Shown here piece after piece: positions 53,801 through 63,015 of a stretch of 64,000 nt of DNA (position 1 is the stretch's first letter; every line of letters starts with the position of its first letter). A program made the position numbers and the translations under genes. The notes under the pieces were generated by a model. That model saw only the letters and a list, made by a program, of their open reading frames with translations, had not been told where the DNA came from and searched no databases. This DNA comes from an uncultured Bacteroidota bacterium (lineage in GTDB: Bacteria; Bacteroidota; Bacteroidia; Bacteroidales; P3). Location: assembly GCA_902790215.1 (NCBI GenBank), contig CADAQX010000008.1, positions 1 through 64,000 on the forward strand, given 5' to 3'.

Positions 53801-55542
53801 AACGAGCCCTCGTTGAAGATGTCCTGATACAACTCAAACGAAGCTGTGGTGTATACATCCAGGCCGCCCAGTCCGGCAAACAGTTGGGCATAGCGGCTCT
53901 TGTTGGTCACCTCCACGTCCACGTTCACCCTCGGCTGCATGATGCCGTAGCCTGCGTTCACTCTCCGGCCGTCGGGAGACAGCTGGGCGCGGTTCAGCGG
54001 ATGGGCCATGGCACCAATCAGTTTCTGGGCGGAATAAAGCACCAGCTCCGTGTCGGTGTCCAGCGTGATGATAAACTGAATGTGTGGCACAGGACCTTTC
54101 AGCCATTGGCTTATCGTCTCGCAGCGGAACCGTTTAGCCTTCTCTTCCTCCGAGGTTTGATCTAAAACCAGGTCGTTGAAATGAAGTATGGCACCGCGCT
54201 TGCGCTCGTGTCCTAACCAGCAGTTCTCACCGTCGCTCCATGCACGGCGGCGATAGACGAAGTTGAATATCTGCGCACCGTATTTCTCATTCAGCTCCTT
54301 CACCTTGGCAAGACCCGCCTCAACCACCTCGTTGTCCCACGGCATATCCTCGTTGGGACCCGCTGCGGCATCGCCAATCAGCGTATAGTAGAGGTTCTGC
54401 TGGCGGCTCTCAAGACGCTGGCCGTCGCTGGCACGGTTGATGTTCGAGAGATAGTAAATCTCCAACTGCTCCAGCAGCTCCTCCGTCTTGGCTTTGTTTT
54501 TCAGAATGGTGGGCATAATCACCATAGTGGCGTACTCCTCCGGAATCAGGCCGTCTTTGAACTTGATTTTAAACGTGTTAACCGGCCTGTGCACATGGTA
54601 CAACACTTGGTTGAAAAGGTCAATCACCACCTGGCTCATCGGCACCAGTGCCAGCAGGGCAAGCACAACGGCCACCACGCCGAATCCGCCCGTGGCCAGT
54701 GTGGCAAATATCGAGGCCAGCACCAACGATGCGGCAGCCACAATCCATATATATAGATGTGCACGCAGTTCCCACTTCTTGGGTTTGAACAACTGCCAGC
54801 CCACATGCTCTTCATCCTTGTCAGCCTGCTCCACCAGCTTCCTCACCAAATCGTACTCCTTCACATGCTGCTTTTTGGCCAGCCGTACAATCCTCGCGCG
54901 GTAGTCGTCCTTCGTACGGTCGTACATCTCGTCGTACATGCCCGCTTTCTCGCCCTTCAAAGTGCGCTCCGAATAGCTCACAGAATCTATCAACTCCTCC
55001 ACGGGCAGCTTAGTCATCTTCTTCAGCGAGTTGAAGATATTCATCATCAACAGGTTCTGCTGAGCTGCTTCGTTCAGCTTCTCCATGTCGGCCAGAGACT
55101 TGTCCGTCGGCGAATAATGGTACGCATTATTCGCTGCCAGCAGGTGGCAGAGGTCGGCAAGTTCCTTGATTAGAAGAGTCTTCAACAAAGGCAGAAGCGC
55201 ACACACTTCGGGATAAGTGAAGTAATCCTTGCGCTCAGCCTGTATCTGCGACAGATGCTGGAACAACAAACCTCTGTCAATCTGGAAATGGCATTTTTGC
55301 AGATACCCCTCGGCAACCTCCTTCAGGTAGTGCATGCGCCTGCCCTCCAGCCGTCGAAACTCCTTGCTCCGCAAATCCACCTTCAGCACCTTCTCCTGCT
55401 CGCTAATCATATAGTAATTGTCCAGCACCCACTCATTGGTGCTGCCCACCAAACGCTGAGATTTCGTTTCGTCAACCAGCAGCATGTAGTATTGGGTAAT
55501 CTCTTTTACACTCTCTTTGAATATCTTATACGTACTTTTCAT
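47827..55542 (-). CDS. Cyclic beta-1,2-glucan synthase-like protein (GT84 + GH94)
   Basis: A very large membrane enzyme, 2571 residues, laid out like NdvB/Cgs, which build and cyclise beta-1,2-glucan. Membrane segments flank the GT domain (LYIWIVAAASLVLASIFATL, about residues 265-310; SVLSLAVMVLLLFGFGYYFA, about 680; later VAAAVVLALALFVG). The glycosyltransferase has ITLDTDTELVLYSAQ (DxD, about residue 494) and HHRWTRGDWQ (about 642). A glucoamylase-like region follows (YSLTSVISAAELGFISAKDA). Two GH94 sandwich/barrel regions follow, with the catalytic-acid motif GCGDWNDGMSRVG (about 2254). It leads a two-gene operon with the OmpA protein. The product could be periplasmic or surface glucan; cyclisation is not proven by sequence. 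Confidence 0.88.
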   Translation of the reverse strand: MKSTYKIFKESVKEITQYYMLLVDETKSQRLVGSTNEWVLDNYYMISEQEKVLKVDLRSKEFRRLEGRRMHYLKEVAEGYLQKCHFQIDRGLLFQHLSQIQAERKDYFTYPEVCALLPLLKTLLIKELADLCHLLAANNAYHYSPTDKSLADMEKLNEAAQQNLLMMNIFNSLKKMTKLPVEELIDSVSYSERTLKGEKAGMYDEMYDRTKDDYRARIVRLAKKQHVKEYDLVRKLVEQADKDEEHVGWQLFKPKKWELRAHLYIWIVAAASLVLASIFATLATGGFGVVAVVLALLALVPMSQVVIDLFNQVLYHVHRPVNTFKIKFKDGLIPEEYATMVIMPTILKNKAKTEELLEQLEIYYLSNINRASDGQRLESRQQNLYYTLIGDAAAGPNEDMPWDNEVVEAGLAKVKELNEKYGAQIFNFVYRRRAWSDGENCWLGHERKRGAILHFNDLVLDQTSEEEKAKRFRCETISQWLKGPVPHIQFIITLDTDTELVLYSAQKLIGAMAHPLNRAQLSPDGRRVNAGYGIMQPRVNVDVEVTNKSRYAQLFAGLGGLDVYTTASFELYQDIFNEGSFCGKGIYDLKVFQQVLKGTFPENLILSHDLIEGCHIRCGLINDLELFDDNPSNYIDDAKRHHRWTRGDWQIIGWLKNKVHNEKGEVVKNQVNTIGRWKIFDNLRRSVLSLAVMVLLLFGFGYYFASGGTSASPAWYVLAALIVVASPIVFFILGQITKLPNFGKRYHYYATLMRGFNVIVYRSLVQFALLPKEAWMYTDALVRACYRLWFSHRNLLNWITSDEAAKSTKGTLGDYLGKFWFNYVAAAVVLALALFVGQWHVMTMVAALFCVVTWCGAPFLMYWLGKKFPQEKRSLNAKETEEVRQLARDTWHFFDSLITEENNWLIPDNYQLNREKKTDYKTSPTNIGYSLTSVISAAELGFISAKDAVTRINHIIDTVIKLEKWNGHLFNWYHVKTLKALPNFFISTCDSGNFVACLYTVKGYLESKCEAKDSGDGTPDTSDILSLISKVQRLIDQTDFMKLYNPDLDVFSIGYDYSSYTLLPYHYNNFASEARLTSFMTIAQGDAPYKHWFCLDKTLVQYKGYKGVASWYGTLFEYFMPLIFLPTYKHTLMDETYSFAIRAQRAFIKQVNRSQVLPWGISETAYNELDDAQNYKYHAFGVPYLKFQNTTPDRIVISPYSSLMTIGVDDRAVYENMQRFKDLSMYDNNMGFFESYDEEDHVPVKAHYAHHQGMILASLANYLADHCLQHYFMQEPTMRSMETLLKEKAQVKPYIDLKVTQYKRYQYSKVQTESDARDFDTISNVPEIGTISNGLYTVLLNDRGSGFSRYRNILLNRYRKISSDHYGTYLYIRNLRNDKLWSATYSPLDVMPETYHVSFASDKIVYMRVDNGIETKTEVTVLKDRSAEIRRFTFVNNTAQDVDLEITSYGEVVLTSNIEDENHRVFNGMKIHSEYDAEHEALIFNRLVQGTQDSRHYMIHKLWVCNDIDSNAEETSKPQSPISNLVEYETSRLKFLGRGGSLHHADIIDSHRNLTGTVGTTLDPIMSMRRRIHLPAGKSSEAYIITGFSKAREHLLQLTEQYQSPIDIEHAFKTASVFNNMRTNMSLLKGAQMRLYNSISKYMAQTATLGNKRQEILAQNTLSQSNLWRFGISGDLAILLLEIDRIDRSGFAKEMLRAFEYFKIHGLLLDLVIINDAEGSDREGLSHFIRNMANTEHLWASHQEAGHVYVLNGNDISSAERTLLRTVARLCFNTRDGLSIQQQLEALEKVNQQYQDKIEYPVLKPSAKFRVWSSLDYYNQYGGFDNNGQDYVVTNTNTPMPWVNVIANPHFGCVISSTMAGFTFAFNAQQFKLTGWSNDIVRDNAAEMLLINKQQFVPATARHSQGYSAFDADYDNIKVMVRVFVSSDKPEKYYQIKIENKTADDLSVQLDMVYKLVMGTNEERTARYLYSEWDEGLNSLIVRNVYHEIYRNTRLRLTSTEPITDISLNYPNRKRLGLTLDIPANGQREIAYVIAVSDESGTAEFSKTPYTIEQINGEYGRVCRFWDDKLSHIQVDTPDKSFNFMLNRWYLYQVYSARLFARAGFYQVGGATGFRDQLQDVMSILYSDPAYARRQILDHASHQFAEGDVLHWWHANMHLGARTTFSDDYLWLVFVTYQYIQVTGDNDILSEMVPFCQADQLTPGESERCLNYAVPQSSDQHDPRFEYATLYEHLRRSINRSMSRIGNHGLPLMGCGDWNDGMSRVGVEGKGESVWVAFFLADILPKMEHITQLMPGADLSYCSELTDFRARLVKALQDNAWDGAWFLRAYYDNGDPMGSRNNTECQIDLISQAWSILTDVATPEQKKSILRETDNRLVNREHEIIQLLTPPFSRAGNPAAISGNDPGYIAAYPAGVRENGGQYTHGAMWYIMAQLKEGNYDMAYFLYSLINPVHRTQSLADVLKYKVEPYCIAADIYSNPQHPGRGGWTWYTGSASWAYKTGIENILGIHKEGETLTIDPRVPTDWPSFTIRYRYGSALYLITYQHSDTRPAEPTAINLVDDGQTHEVLIH

Positions 55543-55569
55543 GAGGGCATTGTTTGTTAGTTCAATTTA

Positions 55570-55577
55570 CAAAGATA
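55570..55577 (-). promoter_or_regulatory. -7 element of the glucan synthase operon
   Basis: TATCTTTG on the minus strand, 27 bases before the ATG at 55542, after a T-run. Confidence 0.75.
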
Positions 55578-55627
55578 CAAAAAAATCCCAACCCCGCAAA
55601 TATTTTTTTAAGAATCGTTAAATATTC

Positions 55628-55732
55628 GTTGATATGTTGATACGTTGATATGTTGATACGTTGATATGTTTTGCGTTGATATGTTGATATGTTGCGAGCC
55701 GGATAAACTTATCAACTTATCAACGGACAACG
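55628..55732 (+). repeat. GTTGATAT hairpin element, copy 3
   Basis: Seven or more GTTGATAT/GTTGATAC octamers, the core GCGAGCCGGATAAAC, then TTATCAACTTATCAACGG and ACAACGAATTTACACATTAACG. The last 50 bases are nearly identical to copy 4 (59955-60008). Confidence 0.85.
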
Positions 55733-55783
55733 AATTTACACATTAACGCAATCACATTTTTTATTTATACAAAAGTTTTTTTG

Positions 55784-55791
55784 TATCTTTG
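55784..55791 (+). promoter_or_regulatory. -7 element for dnaX
   Basis: TATCTTTG, 25 bases before the dnaX ATG at 55817, with a T-rich tract upstream. Confidence 0.8.
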
Positions 55792-55816
55792 CAACGGTTA
55801 ATTTGTGTATATCCCA

Positions 55817-56926
55817 ATGGAAAATTTCATAGTATCAGCACGTAAGTATCGCCCTTCGACTTTCGGGAGCGTGGTGGGACAGCAGCATGTCACCACTACG
55901 CTGAAGAATGCCATCCGCACCGGACAACTGGCGCAGGCCTTTCTTTTCTGCGGTCCGCGTGGCGTGGGCAAAACCACCTGTGCCCGTATCCTTGCCAAGA
56001 CCATCAACTGCATGCATCTCACTCCCGACACGGAGGCCTGCAACGAATGCGAGAGCTGCCGCAGTTTCGCCGACGGGAGCTCGATGAACATATTTGAACT
56101 CGATGCCGCGTCACACAACAGTGTGGATGACATCCGCGAACTGGTGCGACAGGTGGACATCCCGCCGCAGACGGGGCGCTACAAAGTGTACATCATCGAC
56201 GAGGTGCATATGCTGTCGCCCTCAGCGTTCAACGCCTTCCTCAAAACCCTTGAGGAACCGCCGGCATATGCCAAGTTTATTCTGGCCACCACCGAAAAGC
56301 ACAAGATCATCCCCACCATCCTGTCGCGCTGCCAGGTGTTTGACTTCAAACGTATCCAGAGCGACGACATCGTGGCCCACCTGAAGGAAATTGCCGCGAA
56401 AGAAGGTGTGGCGTATGAAGAGGAGTCCCTCCACATCATCGCCCGCAAGGCCGAGGGCGGCCTGCGCGACGCCCTCTCCCTGTTTGACCAGCTGGTGAGC
56501 TTCACGCAGGGCAACCTGACAAGGCAGCTGTGCAACGAGAACCTGAACCTGCTGGACTATGAGTATTACTTCCGGTTGGTGGACTATTTCAGGCAGGGGG
56601 ATATAGCGCACTCCCTTTTGCTGTACCAGGATGTAATCGACAAAGGATTCGAAGGACAGCACTTCATAACCGGATTGAGTGAGCATCTGCGCAACCTGAT
56701 GGTGGCCATCGACCCTGCGACCCATAAACTGATGGAGGTGAGCGATGCCGCGAGGGAACGCTATGGGCAGCAGGCAGCGGCCTGCGGACTCCCCTTGCTG
56801 CTGAGGTGGCTGGACATCTCGAGCGACTGCGAATACCGCTACAAAGATGCCGGCAACAAGCGACTGTTTGTCGAGGTGGCACTGATGAAGCTGGCCTCGG
56901 TCATCATGGCGGCAGGCAACCCATAG
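55817..56926 (+). CDS. dnaX: DNA polymerase III clamp-loader ATPase, DnaX domains I-III (gamma-like product)
   Basis: DnaX is the motor of the loader that puts the sliding clamp on DNA. 369 residues end at TAG (56924-56926). Walker A is FCGPRGVGKTTCA (about residue 45), followed by four zinc-binding cysteines (CMHLTPDTEACNECESC), Walker B YIIDEVHML and the sensor ILATTEKHKIIPTILSRC. The C-terminal collar domain ends LMKLASVIMAAGNP. The start at 55817 (MENFIVSARKYRPSTF) is standard; a GTG four codons upstream is less likely. The same frame stays open after the TAG and encodes the usual C-terminal part, so the stop interrupts an otherwise normal tau-length gene exactly where a gamma form would end. 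Confidence 0.92.
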   Translation: MENFIVSARKYRPSTFGSVVGQQHVTTTLKNAIRTGQLAQAFLFCGPRGVGKTTCARILAKTINCMHLTPDTEACNECESCRSFADGSSMNIFELDAASHNSVDDIRELVRQVDIPPQTGRYKVYIIDEVHMLSPSAFNAFLKTLEEPPAYAKFILATTEKHKIIPTILSRCQVFDFKRIQSDDIVAHLKEIAAKEGVAYEEESLHIIARKAEGGLRDALSLFDQLVSFTQGNLTRQLCNENLNLLDYEYYFRLVDYFRQGDIAHSLLLYQDVIDKGFEGQHFITGLSEHLRNLMVAIDPATHKLMEVSDAARERYGQQAAACGLPLLLRWLDISSDCEYRYKDAGNKRLFVEVALMKLASVIMAAGNP

Positions 56927-57535
56927 ATTGCAAGGTCGCCCCAGGCGGAGCACGGCAAATCGGCAACGGTGCAGACCCCTGCGCCCCCTGCTGCCGTACC
57001 CGTTGCGGGAGCGACCCCCACAGCACCCGAGGCCAAGCCCCAACCTGCAGCAACTCCTGCAGCCGAGCCCCAAAGGCCTGAGCCTGTAGGAAAAATTCAC
57101 CGCCTGTCGGGCATCTCCATCAAAGCCATGCCGACCCTTGCCGTGGACGTGGACGTGCAGAAGACTGCGCTCCCTCCCCTGGACGACGACTCTTTCGGCA
57201 AATGCTGGAACGCAATGCTCGAGGCCTTTGCCGCAAAGGAACCCAAGCTGGTGGACACGTTGAAAAACCGGTTGGTGCGCCTCGACGGCGAGGACCACTT
57301 TGTGATAGAAGTGGGCAACTCGTTTGTCGAAGCGGAGATACGCCCGCATCTGATGGAAATGCTGGAATGGATGCGCTCTGCCTCAGGACACAAGCTGCTC
57401 AACTGCAGGATAGAGGTAGTGTATGAAGAGCGAGAGGCTGTCGTCTATGCACCGCGTGACAAATACGAGGTGATGTCGAAAACCAACCCCGTGCTTGAGA
57501 CATTCCGCATCCTCTTCCCCGAAGTAGATCTGTAA
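56927..57535 (+). CDS. dnaX: DnaX C-terminal (tau-like) region downstream of an in-frame TAG
   Basis: In phase with the gene above, this reads IARSPQAEHGK, a Pro/Ala-rich linker (PAPPAAVPVAGATPTAPEA) and a folded domain (KIHRLSGISIKAM, FGKCWNAMLEAFAAKEPKL, FRILFPEVDL) that in Bacteroidota forms the C-terminus of DnaX. Codon use is as clean as upstream and there are no further stops, so it does not look decayed. It could be reached by readthrough of the TAG, or made separately from GTG at 56969, though no clear ribosome-binding site is seen. CAG to TAG is a single change, so a recent nonsense mutation is the plain alternative. Confidence 0.75.
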   Translation: MARSPQAEHGKSATVQTPAPPAAVPVAGATPTAPEAKPQPAATPAAEPQRPEPVGKIHRLSGISIKAMPTLAVDVDVQKTALPPLDDDSFGKCWNAMLEAFAAKEPKLVDTLKNRLVRLDGEDHFVIEVGNSFVEAEIRPHLMEMLEWMRSASGHKLLNCRIEVVYEEREAVVYAPRDKYEVMSKTNPVLETFRILFPEVDL

Positions 57536-57540
57536 TTTTT

Positions 57541-57755
57541 AAAATTGAAAATTGAAAGTTGCTGCCGCGGTCAAATCACTCAAGCACTCAAGCAATAATA
57601 AATTATCAACTTAATCAACGGCAAATAATAACACACTTAACCCTTAAAAACTTAAAACCCTAAAACCTTAAAACCTTCCTCACATAAAAAACATCAAAAC
57701 ATATTCCCACGTTAACACATAAAATTTTCAATTTTCAATTTTCAATTTTCAATTC
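57541..57755. repeat. Mixed microsatellites between dnaX and the antiporter
   Basis: A half copy of the TTGAAAG element (AAATTGAAAGTTGCTGCCGCGG) is followed by CACTCAAGCACTCAAGC, then a CCTTAAAACCCTAAAACC tract and four TTTTCAA units that end eight bases before the antiporter ATG. No promoter box was recognised. Confidence 0.75.
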
Positions 57756-57757
57756 CC

Positions 57758-59017
57758 ATGACCTTCATATTCCTCGGACTGCTAATCTTCTGCGCGCACC
57801 TGTTCAATGCGTGGTTCAGCCGTCAGCGTATCCCCGATGTGCTGCTGCTGATGATTATCGGCATCCTGGTCGGCCCCGTGACCGGCTGGATAACCCCCGA
57901 CAGCCTTGAGGAAATCGGCCCCGTATTGGCTTCGCTGACACTCCTCTTCATCCTCTTCGACAGCGGAATCGACATGAAGATAGACCTTATCCGCAAATAC
58001 TGGTCCGGAGTGGTACAGGTGACATTCCTCTCCTTCCTCCTCTCAATGACCGCCGTGTCGTTGCTTGCCTACTTCCTTGTAAAGCTACAGATGCAGGCCA
58101 GCATGATGTTGGGTGCCATGGTGGCGGGCACAGCCGCTGCCATCGTCATCCCGCTCGTCAGGCAGATGCGCGTCAGCGACAAGACCAGAGTAACCCTCAC
58201 CCTCGAATCGGCAATCTCCGGCGTGCTGTGCATCGTCGTCTCCCTGGCCTTTATCGAAGGATACAAACTGGGCAATGTCAGTGTGGGTTCGATGCTCGGT
58301 CGAGTGCTGGCGTCGGTGTTGATGGCTCTCGTCATCGGCACCGTGGGCGGCATCGTGTGGTCATCCTTCATGGACCGTATCCGCAAACTGCAGAACTCCA
58401 TGTTCCTCACCCCAGCGTTTGTCTTTGTCATCTACGGCATCGCTGAGTCGCTGGGCTACAGCGGTGCAATCGCCACCCTGTCGTTTGGCCTTGTGCTGGG
58501 CAACCCGGAGTATTTCGAGATGTCCTTCCTCAAAAAACTCAAACTGCGCGACATGACCCCACTCGAAGAGAACGAGAAAAGCTTCTTCAAGGAATTTGTC
58601 TTCATCCTCAAGACATACTTCTTTGTCTATATAGGCATCTGCATCCCCTTCAGCAACCCCATGGCCTTGGCCTACGGAGCCGTCATCGCCGCTTCGCTCT
58701 TCGTGGTGCGCTTCATCCTCATAGCTGTTGTGGGACGGAAAAACACACCCGAAGATCGGCTCACCGTGTCGATGATGATACCCAAGGGACTGGTGTCTGC
58801 TGTGCTGGCCTCCATGCCCGAACAGGCGAACATCGCGGCAGGCTATACCATCATTCCCGGGGCTGAGATCATCAAGCACATCACCTACTCCGTCATATTC
58901 TGCTCCATCATAATCTGCTCGCTATTAGTGCTGCTCACCAGCCGCCGCCTGGTCAAGGCGCAGACCGAGCTCGAAAAAGCCGACGCCCCAATCGCCCCCT
59001 TCGCCAATAGCGAATAG
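57758..59017 (+). CDS. Cation:proton antiporter (Na+/H+ exchanger domain)
   Basis: 419 residues with about 12 hydrophobic segments and no cytoplasmic TrkA-type tail. The opening TFIFLGLLIFCAHLFNAWFS and IPDVLLLMIIGILVGPVTGW are typical of the CPA family. The core segment TLLFILFDSGIDMKIDLI holds an Asp in the usual unwound-helix region. SLGYSGAIATLSFGLVLGNPE and MMIPKGLVSAVLASMPEQ match later core helices. Sodium or potassium exchange for protons is likely; which ion cannot be told. Confidence 0.88.
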   Translation: MTFIFLGLLIFCAHLFNAWFSRQRIPDVLLLMIIGILVGPVTGWITPDSLEEIGPVLASLTLLFILFDSGIDMKIDLIRKYWSGVVQVTFLSFLLSMTAVSLLAYFLVKLQMQASMMLGAMVAGTAAAIVIPLVRQMRVSDKTRVTLTLESAISGVLCIVVSLAFIEGYKLGNVSVGSMLGRVLASVLMALVIGTVGGIVWSSFMDRIRKLQNSMFLTPAFVFVIYGIAESLGYSGAIATLSFGLVLGNPEYFEMSFLKKLKLRDMTPLEENEKSFFKEFVFILKTYFFVYIGICIPFSNPMALAYGAVIAASLFVVRFILIAVVGRKNTPEDRLTVSMMIPKGLVSAVLASMPEQANIAAGYTIIPGAEIIKHITYSVIFCSIIICSLLVLLTSRRLVKAQTELEKADAPIAPFANSE

Positions 59018-59022
59018 AAAAA

Positions 59023-59095
59023 AAGTTGAATTTCGAATTTCGAATTTCAATTTTCAATTTTCAATTCCCAAGCATTCAAGCAATAATTAACACAT
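59023..59095. repeat. AATTTCG and TTTTCAA microsatellites before dapF
   Basis: TTGAATTTCGAATTTCG is followed by TTTTCAA units and CAAGCATTCAAGC. The frame of dapF is open through it, but the added 24 residues (MNFEFRISIFNF...) are repeat-coded and not family sequence. Confidence 0.7.
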
Positions 59096-59097
59096 TC

Positions 59098-59886
59098 ATG
59101 AACATCCCCTTTTCCAAATTCGACGGCGCCGGAAATGATTTTGTCGTCATCGACAACCGGACGGAGACAGTGAGCCTCACCACAGACCAGATAGCCCACG
59201 TATGCCACAGGCGCATGGGTGTGGGTGCCGACGGACTCATCCTGCTCGGCCGTGCCGGAGGTGAATATGACTTTGCCATGCACTACTACAACTCCGACGG
59301 ACTGCCTGCCGACATGTGCGGCAATGGAGGACGCTGCATCGCCGCCTTCGCCCATATCCTCGGATTGGGAGCAAACGGCCGTGTCGGTTTCCTTGCAGAC
59401 GACGGACCCCACGAGGCCTCTGTCGTCATGTGGGACAGCCAGGAGCGTTTCGGCCTAGTCACTCTGGGCATGAAGGACGTTGTCGCCAAAGAAGTGGTGC
59501 GCTGCCTCGACGGCTGGCTGCTCAACACCGGCGTGCCCCACTACGTACAGCGGGTGGAAAACCTTGCCGACTTCGATGTGGCAGGGGAGGGGAGGCGTAT
59601 CCGTCACCTGCCCGAACTGGGGCCTGCAGGGGCAAATGTCAACTTCATAGAGGACTTGCCCGACGGACGGCTGATGGTTCGCACCTACGAGCGCGGTGTC
59701 GAAGACGAGACCTGGGCGTGCGGCACAGGTGTCACAGCCTGCGCCATCGTCACGGGGAACCGTCGTCTACGCACACATGGCGGCGACTTCCGTGTCGATT
59801 TCAACTCCACAGGCACAGCCTTTACACACGTGCGACTAACAGGCCCCGTGTCGCTCAACTTTACAGGAGAACTGATGATAAACTAA
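59098..59886 (+). CDS. dapF: Diaminopimelate epimerase
   Basis: Converts LL- to meso-diaminopimelate for lysine and peptidoglycan. 262 residues. The start at 59098 (MNIPFSKFDGAGNDFVVID) matches the family exactly. The two catalytic cysteines are in DMCGNGGRC (about residue 73) and WACGTGVTAC (about residue 208). The substrate-binding NTGVPHYV and GANVNFIED are present. It works in the same pathway as Asd at 22564. Confidence 0.96.
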   Translation: MNIPFSKFDGAGNDFVVIDNRTETVSLTTDQIAHVCHRRMGVGADGLILLGRAGGEYDFAMHYYNSDGLPADMCGNGGRCIAAFAHILGLGANGRVGFLADDGPHEASVVMWDSQERFGLVTLGMKDVVAKEVVRCLDGWLLNTGVPHYVQRVENLADFDVAGEGRRIRHLPELGPAGANVNFIEDLPDGRLMVRTYERGVEDETWACGTGVTACAIVTGNRRLRTHGGDFRVDFNSTGTAFTHVRLTGPVSLNFTGELMIN

Positions 59887-59918
59887 ATTGAAAAATGCTC
59901 GAATGTGTTAATGTGTTT

Positions 59919-59992
59919 TGTTGATATGTTGATACGTTGATATGTTGATATGATGCAAGCCGTATAAACTTATCAACTTATCAACGGACAAC
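59919..59992 (+). repeat. GTTGATAT hairpin element, copy 4
   Basis: Four GTTGATAT-type octamers, the core GATGCAAGCCGTATAAAC, then TTATCAACTTATCAACGG and ACAACGAATTTACACATTAACG. ATTAACGAATTAACG and TTTTCAA units continue to the ligA start. Confidence 0.85.
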
Positions 59993-60007
59993 GAATTTAC
60001 ACATTAA

Positions 60008-62158
<2,151 letters not shown>

Positions 62159-62256
62159 TTGTCTGATTGCTTGATTGTTTGAGTATTTTCACTCAAGCAT
62201 TAACACAATCAAGCATTCAAGCATTCATTTTTTTTTCTCAATTAAAAAAAAGTACG

Positions 62257-62264
62257 TATCTTTG
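62257..62264 (+). promoter_or_regulatory. -7 element for the GH25-like gene
   Basis: TATCTTTG after an A-run, 54 bases before the ATG at 62319. Confidence 0.8.
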
Positions 62265-62318
62265 CAAACTAAATAGTCCGCATAATATCCACATATCAAT
62301 AAGAAAAAACATATCAAC

Positions 62319-62960
62319 ATGCGAAAAATAATACTCACCCTCCTCATGGCATTGCCTTTAATGGCAGCAGCCCAGACCACTGCCCCCATGGGCATATTCG
62401 TATCCCAAAAACAGGGCACCATCGACTGGCCCGCAGTCGTTGAGCAAAACGAACTCGAATTCGCCTTCGTCATGGCCACAACAGGCGCCGCCGTCACCGA
62501 CGAGCGGTGCGGCACCAACCTCGAGCAGGCTCGCAAAGCCTCAATGCCCGTCACCGCCGTGCACCTCTACGACCGTCACTACTCCGCCCAGGGACAGTTC
62601 GACAACTTCCAGGCCGCAGTCAAAGGCCATCACCTCGACCTTGCACCCGTCGTCTATGTAGTGCCCGACAGCCCCTTCGACATCAACATTAAGCGGCTTG
62701 ACATGCTGCTGCAGCTCTTCGAGCAGGCCTATGGCCGCAAGCCCCTCATCATGGCCTCGCAGCAAGCCTACCTCAAATACTTCAGCCTCGAGCGCTACGC
62801 CTCTTATCATGTCGTCATCGTCTCCAACGGCCTCCGATTCCCCGACACCCGCTACACCGTCTGGCAATACACTGACAAAGAGAAAGTCGCAGGTATCGTC
62901 GAATACGTTCCCGGACTCAAACTGCACCCCACCTACACCCTCTCCAATTTTGAATTTTGA
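62319..62960 (+). CDS. GH25 lysozyme-like secreted protein without the catalytic acids
   Basis: 213 residues with signal peptide MRKIILTLLMALPLMAAAQ. The rest follows the GH25 muramidase layout: GIFVSQKQGTIDWPAV at the first strand, FAFVMATTG at the second, LDLAPVVYVVPDSP at the fourth, YGRKPLIMASQQAYLKYF and YTVWQYTDKEKVAGIVEYV at the end. In active enzymes these read GIDVS, KATEG and DVE. Here the acidic residues are Phe, Thr, and Tyr and Val, so hydrolysis is not expected. A binding or structural role is the likeliest inference. The final residues LSNFEF come from an AATTTTGAATTTTGA repeat. Confidence 0.78.
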   Translation: MRKIILTLLMALPLMAAAQTTAPMGIFVSQKQGTIDWPAVVEQNELEFAFVMATTGAAVTDERCGTNLEQARKASMPVTAVHLYDRHYSAQGQFDNFQAAVKGHHLDLAPVVYVVPDSPFDINIKRLDMLLQLFEQAYGRKPLIMASQQAYLKYFSLERYASYHVVIVSNGLRFPDTRYTVWQYTDKEKVAGIVEYVPGLKLHPTYTLSNFEF

Positions 62961-63015
62961 ATTTCGAATTTCGAATTTCAAATTTCAAAATTCAAAATTA
63001 AAATACTACCTCAAC

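Noticed and set aside
56924-56926. Reassigned TAG codon
   Set aside because: Several complete genes in the window end naturally at TAG (5948, 4994, 35015, 41933, 44814, 59017), so TAG is a normal stop here.
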